Positions 1 through 8,500 of a stretch of DNA of 11,333 nt are shown here, in pieces (within the stretch, counting starts at the first letter, position 1; every line of letters starts with the position of its first letter). The stretch spans positions 1 to 11,333 of the forward strand of contig DUHJ01000019.1 of assembly GCA_013330925.1 (NCBI GenBank), in the 5' to 3' direction. The position numbers were made by a program, and so were the translations under genes. The notes below the pieces were generated by a model. It saw only the letters and a program-made list of their open reading frames with translations. It ran no database searches and was not told where the DNA came from. The DNA is from Candidatus Poseidoniaceae archaeon. GTDB taxonomy: Archaea > Thermoplasmatota > Poseidoniia > Poseidoniales > Poseidoniaceae.

Positions 1-360
1 GCGCAAATCCTCAGCATCATTGCACGCTCCCTCGGCTTGGGGCCCATGGACGCCATGGAACTGCTGACCGCCGCCCGCAGCGGTGACGACCTGTTCGCCG
101 GCGAAGAAGCGCCTGAGGCCAAGATGGAGATGGGCGACGCGACCACCTACCAAGGCGCCTTGATTGCCGCGCTTGACGACGAGGTCATCACCGAAGACGA
201 GTGGGCGATGCTGAACCTCTTCCGTTCCTTGCTCGGCTTGCAGCCCGAGGACCACGCCACCATCGAGGAAGCCATCCGAAGCATGGCCGACGAGGACGAC
301 AACGGAGAACGTCGCCTGGAGCGTTTGCAACAATACCTCGTGGCCCACCCACTCGAGTGA
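1..360 (+). CDS. TerB-like helical protein, 3' part only
   Basis: The reading frame is open from the first base, so this is the last 119 codons of a longer gene; the internal TTG and ATG codons need not be its start. The visible part is acidic and predicted alpha-helical. Its central stretch (GALIAALDDEVITEDEW, then a helix ending in LLGLQPEDH) has the pattern of TerB/DUF533-like domains: a small-residue helix, an acidic Asp-Glu turn, and a second helix ending in a Gly-Leu turn. The preceding stretch (IIARSLGLGPMDAMELL) could be the end of an earlier copy of the same fold. TerB-like domains are known from tellurite-resistance and membrane-stress modules, but the biochemical role is not established here. 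It lies 43 nt upstream of the next gene on the same strand, so co-transcription is plausible. The family call rests on pattern only. The C-terminus has no membrane segment. Confidence 0.62.
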   Translation, partial: AQILSIIARSLGLGPMDAMELLTAARSGDDLFAGEEAPEAKMEMGDATTYQGALIAALDDEVITEDEWAMLNLFRSLLGLQPEDHATIEEAIRSMADEDDNGERRLERLQQYLVAHPLE

Positions 361-403
361 GCAACGGCGCCATCCTCAAGCATCAGGGCGTCAAGCCCCA
401 TGC

Positions 404-982
404 ATGGCCGCAGACGTGCTCGGTGGACCGATCGATGGGGCCATCTCCATCGACGACCATCGAGCCCTCCTCGCCATCACCATCGGTCCTCAGCAGGCGG
501 ACCTTTCCTTTGAACAGCGTTTGGCCCATGAACAAGGCTGGGACCTGGGTTTTGCCAAGCGTGCCGTCCAGGAATACCTCCGCTTTGCGTATTTGTGCGT
601 GCACGCCGGTCCGTGCACGCCTTCGGTCGAGGTCGATCAGGTCTGGCACCTGCATCTAACCTACAGCCGCGACTATTGGGGTCCGTTCACGCAGCGGCTC
701 GGCCTGGACCTGCATCATGGCCCAACCCAAGGCGGTGAATCGGAGGACACACGCTACGAGGCCCAGTACGCCTCAACATTGGCCGCGTATGCCACGGTCT
801 TCGGTCGCGCACCACCGGCGGACCTCTGGCCGCCGGCCAAGGAGCGCTTCGCGTCCTTTCCCCACCAGCGTTGGGTTGACCTGCGCAAGCACACGCTGAC
901 GCCACGCAGAACATTGGCCCTGTTCGGATGTGGCGTCTTTCTTGGAGGGCTCATGCTTGGCTGGGTGTTGGCCTCATTCTGA
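404..982 (+). CDS. Glycine-rich-domain-protein-like (DUF1399-like) protein with C-terminal membrane anchor
   Basis: A 192-residue protein starting at ATG 404. The overlapping ATG at 400 is in another frame. The core (about residues 35-150) carries the signature of the family annotated in bacteria as glycine-rich domain-containing protein: a helix ending in EYLRFAYLCV, then VDQVWHLHLTYSRDYW at 77-92, HHGPTQGG at 104-111, and a closing PPADLWPP. The paired histidines in WHLH (82, 84) and HH (104, 105) are the obvious candidate functional or metal-binding residues, but no activity is known to me. Residues about 170-191 form one hydrophobic segment at the extreme C-terminus, so the domain is probably tethered to the inner face of the membrane (tail-anchor arrangement, inferred). 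It is followed 46 nt later by a TPM/Gly-Cys-tail membrane protein. I recall similar pairings in bacterial genomes, which supports joint function. No clear ribosome binding site precedes the start. Confidence 0.82.
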   Translation: MAADVLGGPIDGAISIDDHRALLAITIGPQQADLSFEQRLAHEQGWDLGFAKRAVQEYLRFAYLCVHAGPCTPSVEVDQVWHLHLTYSRDYWGPFTQRLGLDLHHGPTQGGESEDTRYEAQYASTLAAYATVFGRAPPADLWPPAKERFASFPHQRWVDLRKHTLTPRRTLALFGCGVFLGGLMLGWVLASF

Positions 983-1028
983 CCATATTCGGAGAAACCG
1001 CTATGTTTCCCTCTTCGTTTCTGAGGTC

Positions 1029-2612
1029 ATGTTCGGCCGTAGTGCAGCTCTTTCGATGTTCGTGATGATGCTTTTCGTTCCGCTGACCGTGGGTGGGACG
1101 GCTGCAGCGGAAGAGGGGGGCGATCCACTCACCAATTTTCCAGTCGAGCCTGAGGGCGAGTGGTACGTCTACGACGTCGCGGACGTGATCGCAGACGAAA
1201 CAGAAGCCGAATGGGACGCCGAGCTTCGGGCTGCCCACGAGGAAAGCGGACGCTTGGTGCGTTTGGTGGCCATCCCGAGCATGTGCGATTTCGACCAGCG
1301 TGTTGAACCAGGACACATGGATTTGATGTGCGAGATGCGTTGGACGTTCGACGAGTGTTACGAGTGCGGCAATGCCGACCTTGCGTACGGCACCGACGAT
1401 TCATACGCAGGCCGGATGTTCCGCGCCTACGGCATGGACGGTACGGACGAGCCGAGCATGCTCATCGCCTTGTCCACGGAAGATCGACGGTTCAGGTATG
1501 TGATGCCCGACCACACCACGGCGGAACAGCGCTTTTCCGGTCAGCAATTTTCGATGCACAGTTGGCGCTTGAGCGACGCTGCGGACGGGTACGGTTCGTG
1601 GGAAGACGCGTTGGAGCCGCACGTCGGGTTTGGGCTGCTTGTTTCGGAAGGAAAAACGGTGCCCTACTCAGCCGTGGTGCAAACCGTCCTCATTGGCGGA
1701 TTGGTTGTGGCCGTGTTGGGCATAATCCTGGTCTCGGTAAGCACCACCAAAGCGAACATTTCAATCAAGCCGGCCAAAAACCGGCTTGCGTTGGGTGCCT
1801 ACAGGGAAATGGCGGTGCTGATTCATGCGCGTATGACCCTCGACGGAAACTTTGGCGCTATGGAGCGGTACCGTGGGCACATCGCAGCGATTGAGAAGCA
1901 AATGGCGAAGTACAGAGATGTGGTTCGAAGTGGCCTGAAGACGGGAGAGCTCATGATTCAACACGATGAGGCCATCGAGAAGTATGAGGAAGTGGAACTC
2001 CGGAAGGTGTTGGTGGAAATCGATGCCTGTTTCGAAGAGATGGGCCTTCACAGCAACCAAGGGCGGCAAGAGGTTGAGGCTTCTGTGGCCTTCACGCCTC
2101 TTGAATACGGTCAGGATGTTGAGCGGATCCACGTTGAACGCGATGCCGTCATGTCGAGGTGGAAGGCACTCCGGGCTCCAGCGTGGGCGGGCTTTGCTTT
2201 GGCGGGGGTCTTCGTTGCTGCTTCCTTTGTGGAGCAAGGCCCAGCCTTTGGCTCGGTTTCAGCCTACCATTTCGCGCTTTACACAGGAAACGTATGGCCC
2301 CTGTTTGGCGGCCTGATTCCACTCTTCATCGGTTTGGTCACGGAGGGCCTTGCCGTTGGTGCGACCATGGTTGAAGATCTTCCAGAGCGGGGCACAACCA
2401 CCGTTGACTTTGCCTCGCTGGGTTGGCCCATGTTCGGTGCGTCCGTGGCCTACGGGTACGGCGCCGAGCTGGTCGGTCACGACGAGCACGGCTCCCCCAT
2501 CTTTGAGACGCACCGGGTGCACTCCGATTCGGGCTCTGGCAGCGATGGTGGCGGCGGCTGCGGTGGCGGTGGTTGCGGTGGCGGTGGTTGCGGTGGCGGC
2601 GGCGGTTTCTGA
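1029..2612 (+). CDS. TPM-domain membrane protein with Gly4-Cys repeat tail
   Basis: I chose ATG 1029 (527 residues) because it opens directly onto a signal peptide (1-27: hydrophobic FVMMLFVPL, then AAA). Longer versions from GTG 930 would overlap the upstream gene and bury this signal. GAGG lies just 2 nt upstream, so initiation at ATG 1056 or later cannot be excluded. Residues about 46-160 match the TPM (YgcG/Psb32) pattern: YDVADVIADETEAEWD, a helix, a strand LVRLVAIPS, then YAGRMFRAYGMDG and a strand SMLIALS. A four-cysteine segment (C86, C101, C110, C113) interrupts it. One membrane helix lies at about 216-236, followed by a charged helical region (245-380) and two hydrophobic segments (385-403, 423-446). 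The protein ends in a Ser/Gly linker and three Gly4-Cys units (506-527). TPM proteins are implicated in membrane-protein quality control or complex assembly. The role here is unknown. Confidence 0.86.
   Translation: MFGRSAALSMFVMMLFVPLTVGGTAAAEEGGDPLTNFPVEPEGEWYVYDVADVIADETEAEWDAELRAAHEESGRLVRLVAIPSMCDFDQRVEPGHMDLMCEMRWTFDECYECGNADLAYGTDDSYAGRMFRAYGMDGTDEPSMLIALSTEDRRFRYVMPDHTTAEQRFSGQQFSMHSWRLSDAADGYGSWEDALEPHVGFGLLVSEGKTVPYSAVVQTVLIGGLVVAVLGIILVSVSTTKANISIKPAKNRLALGAYREMAVLIHARMTLDGNFGAMERYRGHIAAIEKQMAKYRDVVRSGLKTGELMIQHDEAIEKYEEVELRKVLVEIDACFEEMGLHSNQGRQEVEASVAFTPLEYGQDVERIHVERDAVMSRWKALRAPAWAGFALAGVFVAASFVEQGPAFGSVSAYHFALYTGNVWPLFGGLIPLFIGLVTEGLAVGATMVEDLPERGTTTVDFASLGWPMFGASVAYGYGAELVGHDEHGSPIFETHRVHSDSGSGSDGGGGCGGGGCGGGGCGGGGGF
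2544..2609 (+). repeat. 15-bp tandem repeat encoding Gly4-Cys units
   Basis: Cysteine codons at 2559, 2574 and 2589 are exactly 15 bp apart, each followed by four or five glycine codons built mostly from GGT and GGC. This gives the C-terminal low-complexity tail of the TPM protein. The unit TGCGGTGGCGGTGGT occurs twice exactly, and the last is longer by one glycine. Slippage-type expansion is a likely origin. Similar Gly/Cys tails are known on some bacterial membrane proteins with TIGR04222-type domains, but I see no evidence for that domain itself. Confidence 0.9.
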
Positions 2613-4064
<1,452 letters not shown>

Positions 4065-4170
4065 CCCCACCTGCCCTTCCGTTCCACACCCTTCCGATAG
4101 GGTGCCCCGTCGGTTCTGAATTGACCCGTGTTGGAGGAAGCCTGAGAAGCAAGGTCTTGCAAGCCGAGCC
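4065..4170 (+). other. gdhA-exporter intergenic region
   Basis: These 106 nt begin pyrimidine-rich and contain an inverted repeat at 4087-4104 (listed separately), GGAGG at 4133-4137, and a short inverted repeat GCAAG-GT-CTTGC at 4149-4160. GGAGG is 33 nt before the exporter ATG, too far to serve it directly. No in-frame start codon exists between the upstream stop at 4117 and ATG 4171. No T-run terminator is seen. Confidence 0.45.
4087..4104. promoter_or_regulatory. Inverted repeat, possible operator or hairpin
   Basis: Perfect 6-bp arms CACCCT (4087-4092) and AGGGTG (4099-4104) flank a 6-nt loop, 22 nt after the gdhA stop. The right side, GATAGGGTG (4096-4104), recurs exactly at 5506-5514, within and just beyond the palindrome next to the regulator start. 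It may be a binding site for a shared regulator acting on the exporter, or an RNA hairpin at the gdhA 3' end. There is no T-run, so terminator function is not favoured. Confidence 0.4.
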
Positions 4171-4821
4171 ATGGTCGAGACCGAGGCGCTCCTCACCGTC
4201 CTGACCGTCTTGGCCATCGGCTTGGTGACGCCCGGTCCAAACAACATCACGTGCGTCGTGCACGCCGGCGTGCACGGAGCCCGTGCCAACGTCGTGCTCA
4301 TCGCTGGTATGCTGGTCGGTTTCCTGACCGTCCACCTCGTCAGCGGCTTCTTGGTGGAAGAGGTCAGCCCTGAAGGTCTCCTGTGGACGGTGTTGCATTG
4401 GTTTGGTTTGCTCTTCTTAGGGCTGATTGCGTTGCGGTTGTTGACGCTTCGCCCCTCGTCCATTCGTCAAGCCATGGACACCGAGGGCTTCCAGTCGCTG
4501 CTGAAAGTTCGAGATGGCAGCATCCCTCGCCTTGGCTTTCGCACAGGCGTGTTGATGCAGTTTGTGAACGGCAAGGAATGGGCCTTGGTGATCACCATCA
4601 TGCGCTTTTCACTGGAAGGTTTTGGCGGTGGCCTGCTAGGGATTTTGCTCATTGCGTCCCTGACCTGCACCGGAGGTGTCGCTGCCATGGCTTTGTGGAG
4701 CCTCGGTGGAGGTCGCCTGACGGAGGTGTTGAGGGATGACGTCCGAGGACGTCGTGTTCTCGTCGCGCTCGGGGTGTTGGTGATGGTGCTGTTGACGGCC
4801 CTGGTGGCTCGAGGGCCTTGA
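4171..4821 (+). CDS. LysE/RhtB-family amino-acid exporter
   Basis: A 216-residue, very hydrophobic protein of the usual LysE/RhtB length (about 200-220). The N-terminus carries the family hallmark TPGPNN at 20-25 within the first membrane helix, followed by a small-residue second helix (40-62). A later QFVNGKEWALV (130-140) corresponds to the family's QF-x-NPK-x-W stretch, with Gly in place of the usual Pro. About six membrane segments can be traced: 5-27, 40-62, 72-92, 125-145, 152-178 and 195-213. Members export amino acids such as lysine, arginine, threonine or homoserine; substrate cannot be read from the sequence. Its position behind gdhA on the same strand suggests relief of amino-acid or nitrogen overflow (inference). 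It converges with the HTH_10 gene, leaving only 8 nt between stop codons. No good ribosome binding site immediately precedes the start. Confidence 0.92.
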   Translation: MVETEALLTVLTVLAIGLVTPGPNNITCVVHAGVHGARANVVLIAGMLVGFLTVHLVSGFLVEEVSPEGLLWTVLHWFGLLFLGLIALRLLTLRPSSIRQAMDTEGFQSLLKVRDGSIPRLGFRTGVLMQFVNGKEWALVITIMRFSLEGFGGGLLGILLIASLTCTGGVAAMALWSLGGGRLTEVLRDDVRGRRVLVALGVLVMVLLTALVARGP

Positions 4822-4829
4822 ACAGAAGG

Positions 4830-5486
4830 TCACTTTCTCCGGTTGATGTAGAACTCAATGAGGTCACGCTCAGCCCGCTGAAGGTGTTCGGCCACGGTGG
4901 CTTGTCGAATGTTCAGCCGTTCTGCAAGTTCTCGTTGCGAGCACCGGCGAGGTGTGTCGTAGTAGCCCATCGAGTACGCGGTGTCCACCACCTCTTTTCG
5001 GCGATTCGACATGTTCGGGCCTCCGCCCGCAGCTCCGGGGTGCGTGGGTGAGATGCGCATATTGAGTGCCCCCGGTACGAGCTCAGAGAGCGCTTTCCTG
5101 TACGTCCTGACTCCGGTCGGTGTTCCTGAAATGGTGATTCGAAATCCATCAACTCGATTCAACCATGTCGGACGAGAGAGCCAACATCCGGTGGTGGTGG
5201 TGAACAGCCGCATGATGGGGCCGGTGGTGTGAATGGTGGCGATGCTGCTGCTCCCGTACGACTCGTGAACATGGTGGACCGTAATCGCGGATTCTGGTGG
5301 GATGTCATCGATGGTTTTCCCATCCATGAACTTGATCTCAACCAAGAGATCCATGCCCTCGTCATGGCTACCAAAACTCGCCAACACTTCGACGTGTTCG
5401 GCCGTTTCCATCAAAATCAAACCGGGCAATTCTGCTCCTTGTTTTGAGTCCATCATGACGCTGATGTGACGCAATGGGACCGACAT
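4830..5486 (-). CDS. HTH_10 (bacterio-opsin activator type) transcription regulator
   Basis: A 218-residue protein read from ATG 5486 on the minus strand. Residues 162-213 form a bacterio-opsin-activator-type HTH: a first helix RKEVVDTAYSMGYYDTPRR, then SQRELAERLNIRQATVAEHL as the helix-turn-helix, ending in a RAERDLI helix. The GYYDTPRR turn is diagnostic of HTH_10. The N-terminal 150 residues look like a mixed alpha/beta sensory or dimerisation domain typical of this family, without a recognisable ligand motif; a Gly-rich linker (150-157) joins the two. It is a DNA-binding regulator, probably cytoplasmic. It is divergent from the giant RCC1 gene across 63 bp that hold a perfect palindrome 10 bp upstream of its start codon, so autoregulation and control of that neighbour are plausible. 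An internal start at residue 11 or 12 is possible. The family is known mainly from archaea. Confidence 0.9.
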   Translation of the reverse strand: MSVPLRHISVMMDSKQGAELPGLILMETAEHVEVLASFGSHDEGMDLLVEIKFMDGKTIDDIPPESAITVHHVHESYGSSSIATIHTTGPIMRLFTTTTGCWLSRPTWLNRVDGFRITISGTPTGVRTYRKALSELVPGALNMRISPTHPGAAGGGPNMSNRRKEVVDTAYSMGYYDTPRRCSQRELAERLNIRQATVAEHLQRAERDLIEFYINRRK

Positions 5487-5549
5487 GCATCTTCGCCCCT
5501 ATCATGATAGGGTGAAATCCTCAAGGGTTTGAACCTTATCTGTTGCGAT
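5487..5549. other. Divergent promoter region
   Basis: These 63 bp lie between the start codons of the minus-strand regulator (5486) and the plus-strand giant gene (5550). Apart from the palindrome at 5497-5512, I see no convincing TATA/BRE element for either direction. The short spacing implies overlapping promoters or very short leaders, as is common in archaea. Confidence 0.7.
5497..5512. promoter_or_regulatory. Perfect 16-bp palindrome, candidate operator
   Basis: CCCTATCATGATAGGG is its own reverse complement, with no spacer. It ends 10 bp from the regulator's start codon and 37 bp before the giant gene's ATG, a placement suited to repressing or activating both. Its inner TATCATGATA could also overlap a TATA-like element. 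The right half plus two bases (GATAGGGTG) recurs in the gdhA-exporter gap. The regulator that binds it is unknown; the adjacent HTH_10 protein is the simplest candidate. Confidence 0.6.
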
Positions 5550-8500
5550 ATGGTGAGCGTAGCCTCTGATTTTACATCCCGCCGGGCCATGCTGCTCGTC
5601 GCTTTGATGGTCCTCATGGGTCAAGCAGGTTACTTCCAATCCGAATACTGGAAGAACGACGAAGAATCGACGCCCGTCGAGCCCCTTGCGACGGCCACGG
5701 ACGGCCCGATGGCCACCTTTTCGACGGATGTGTTCCCAAGCCTTGATGCAGACATTCGCGCAGGTGACCTCACCGACTGGACCTTTTGGGAGGATGAAAA
5801 CGGAGCCGAGGGCTTCGGTCCATGGGACACGAGCGTGAAATACAACCAGTATGGATACTCGTACAACAGCCAACACATGCTGAGCACTTTTGACGTGGAC
5901 ACCGCGAGCAGCCTCACGTTCACAAACCGTTTGCAGACGAGTCAGGCGACCTTCGCGACGTCGACGGCCAACCTGAGCCTTGACCTGCCGTTTGCCGTTC
6001 ACCTCACCTTCGGATACGTGACGCAGAATCAAAACTGGAACGCGTCCGAACTTCACATTGACGTGCTTCAGTCCGGTTCGGTGGTGACCTCCACAAGCAT
6101 CGACCACAGCGGTGTGTCGTACACCAACATCCGAGAGGGCACGTTCAGCCTTCTCGTGCCTGCGGGCGTGAGCACGGTGTCCCTCAGCCTGGACGTGAGC
6201 AAAGCATCCGGATCCTCCAATGCGGGCGGCTTTTGGCTGCTGCACGAGTTCGCGGTCACGGCTCCGAACGCCTCCACCGTCATGTCGCTTGGTAGCGATC
6301 ATGCGTGCGTCCTGGCCTCGGACGGCGACGCCAAGTGCTGGGGTGCCAACAACGTCGGGCAACTCGGCCAAGGCCACATCGAGAACATGGGCGATGAGGT
6401 CGCAGAGATGGGCCAGGACTTGCCCTACGTCCTGTTCCGTGAGAACACCTCGGCTTACGCCGTCTCAGCGGGTGGCGAGCACACCTGTTACCTCGTGACC
6501 ACGCCCACCGCCGAAGGCATGCCGCTGTGCTTGGGCCGCGTGAACCTGCTTGGGTACGGCTGGAGCGACGACGGGGCCATCGGTGACGCCTACCAAGAAG
6601 ACGCCTCTCAGATGCCGGATTGGCCCTTGCCAACCGGCCGTCATGTGGACCAGATCGAGGCCGGTTGGAACCACACCTGCGCGCTGTTTGACGACGGAAG
6701 CATGGGCTGCTGGGGCGACAACACCCACGGTCAACTCGGGACGGGCAACACTTCCTTCATCGGTGACGCCGCGGACGAAGTCGGCGACGGCCTTGCGCTG
6801 GTCGACCTGCCCGCGGACACCACCGTGGCCTCAATGGCGCTGGGCTGGGACCACACCTGTGTTTTGTACAGCACCGGCGACGTCGCCTGCTGGGGCAACA
6901 ACGCCCACGGGCAGTTGGGCATCGGGTCCACCACGACCGTCGGTGACGGCGCCGGTGAGATGGGGAGCAACCTCGTCAACATCAGCCTCCCCTCTGGGGT
7001 GAACGCCACCTCCATCACCGCGGGCGACGGCTTCACCTGCGCGGTGTTCAGCGACGAATCCATCCGCTGTTGGGGCCGCAACGACGTCGGGCAACTGGGC
7101 CAAGGCAACACGGCCACCTACGGTGACAACGGCGGCGAGACCGTCGGTGGACTGTCCGCAATCAGCCTTGGCAGCACCTACGCCTCGGGCACGAAGATCC
7201 TCGACGCAGGGCGCGACCACGTGTGCACGGTCATCGAGACCAGCAGCACCGCGGGTGCCATCAAGTGTTGGGGCGGCAACGACGACGGCCAACTCGGCGT
7301 GGGCGACGCGGGCAGCGACAAGCACCGCGGCGACCAAGCGGGCGAGATGGGGTCCAACCTCGAAACCCTGGGTACGACCCCAGCCGTGACCGGTCTGGAC
7401 GTCGGCGGCCTGATGCGCTTCGAGGTGGGTGACCGCTTCGCGTGCCTGATGCGGCTGAGCGACAGCACCGACACCGACCCGCAGGTCCAGTGTTGGGGCG
7501 CTTCTTCTCAAGGCCGCCTTGGGTACGGCAACACCGAAACCCTGGGTGATTCCTCCACCGATTCGATTCCGAGCGATGACGTGCAACTGAAGCTCAACGA
7601 AGCCTACGCGCACGCCAGTTGCCTCGGCACGAACCTGCCACTTCACGTTGAGGTGGACACCGCGGACGCTGCACGTCACGTGAAGGTCCTCGCCGACGAC
7701 GACGCGTGCCCTGTCATCGTCTACACCGATGACGATGCCTCGACCGTGCTCATGGCCGTGTACCACAACAACCGTTGGGTCGAAGAGACCGTGTTCGAAA
7801 CGTCGCAAGAAGTGGTTGACCTCGATGCCGGCATCGGGCCCGACGGGCGCTTTCACGTCGCATGGACGCAAACCCCTACATCGGGTGCGAACACCGTGCA
7901 TCACGCCTTCAAGAGCATGGGGCAATGGTCTCCCACCGACTATACTTCACAGGTCCTTTGGGCCGATGAAGTGGGCATGTTGCTCTATCCAGACGGGGAC
8001 ATTGAACTCGTTCTCATTCAAGGCACAACCAATGTCATTCGTTCGATGATTTCGACCGACGGCGGCGAAAACTGGGGCCTTGAGATCAGCCGTAACTACG
8101 GCAGCACCGCGGCGTGGAGCGACCTCAACGTGGCCCTCGACGGCGACGGTGTTGCCTACGCGTCCTACAACGTGGACGGAACGCTGCGCGTCATCAGCCG
8201 GCCTGCCGGTGGCGATGGCGTTGGCGCGGACGATTGGACGGCCCACGTGGACGTGCGAAGTGACCTTTCCGACGACGGTGACGTGGAACGCCAGAGCCTG
8301 GTCAGCAGCGTCGGCTCGCTTGGCGGCATGCTTTCCGTGTCCTTGACGAACGCCTCGGCGTTGGCTTACGCCAACAACAAGGTCGCCACGGGCAACGCAC
8401 AATCGTGTGGCATTCTTGCCAACGGTTCCCTCATGTGTTGGGGAGGAGGAGACAACTGGGGTGCCCAGGGCAACGGCCTTGCGAGCAATTCCAACCTTCA

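Noticed and set aside
201..659. Plus-strand frame spanning the first two genes
   Set aside because: It crosses the end of the TerB-like gene and the start of the next in another frame and gives an Arg/Pro/Ser-rich product typical of a shadow frame.
930..1028. GTG-initiated N-terminal extension of the TPM protein
   Set aside because: It would overlap the upstream gene by 53 nt and place 33 polar residues before a classic signal peptide, which starts cleanly at ATG 1029.
4087..4104. Inverted repeat after gdhA read as an intrinsic terminator
   Set aside because: There is no T-run after the hairpin and the arms are only 6 bp. A regulatory site is at least as likely.
4149..4160. Short inverted repeat GCAAG-GT-CTTGC just upstream of the exporter start
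   Set aside because: Arms of 5 bp with a 2-nt centre are expected by chance in this much sequence, and nothing similar is seen at the other promoters.
5502..6377. Antisense open frame of 291 codons at the start of the giant gene
   Set aside because: It covers the signal peptide and the first RCC1 repeat of a well-supported plus-strand protein and runs into the divergent promoter. No domain pattern is visible.
6831..7925. Long antisense open frame (364 codons) opposite RCC1 block A
   Set aside because: It is the shadow of the repeat-coding strand in high-GC sequence. Its product is low-complexity (rich in Val, Ala, Arg, His) with no family pattern, while the plus strand shows clear RCC1 motifs throughout.
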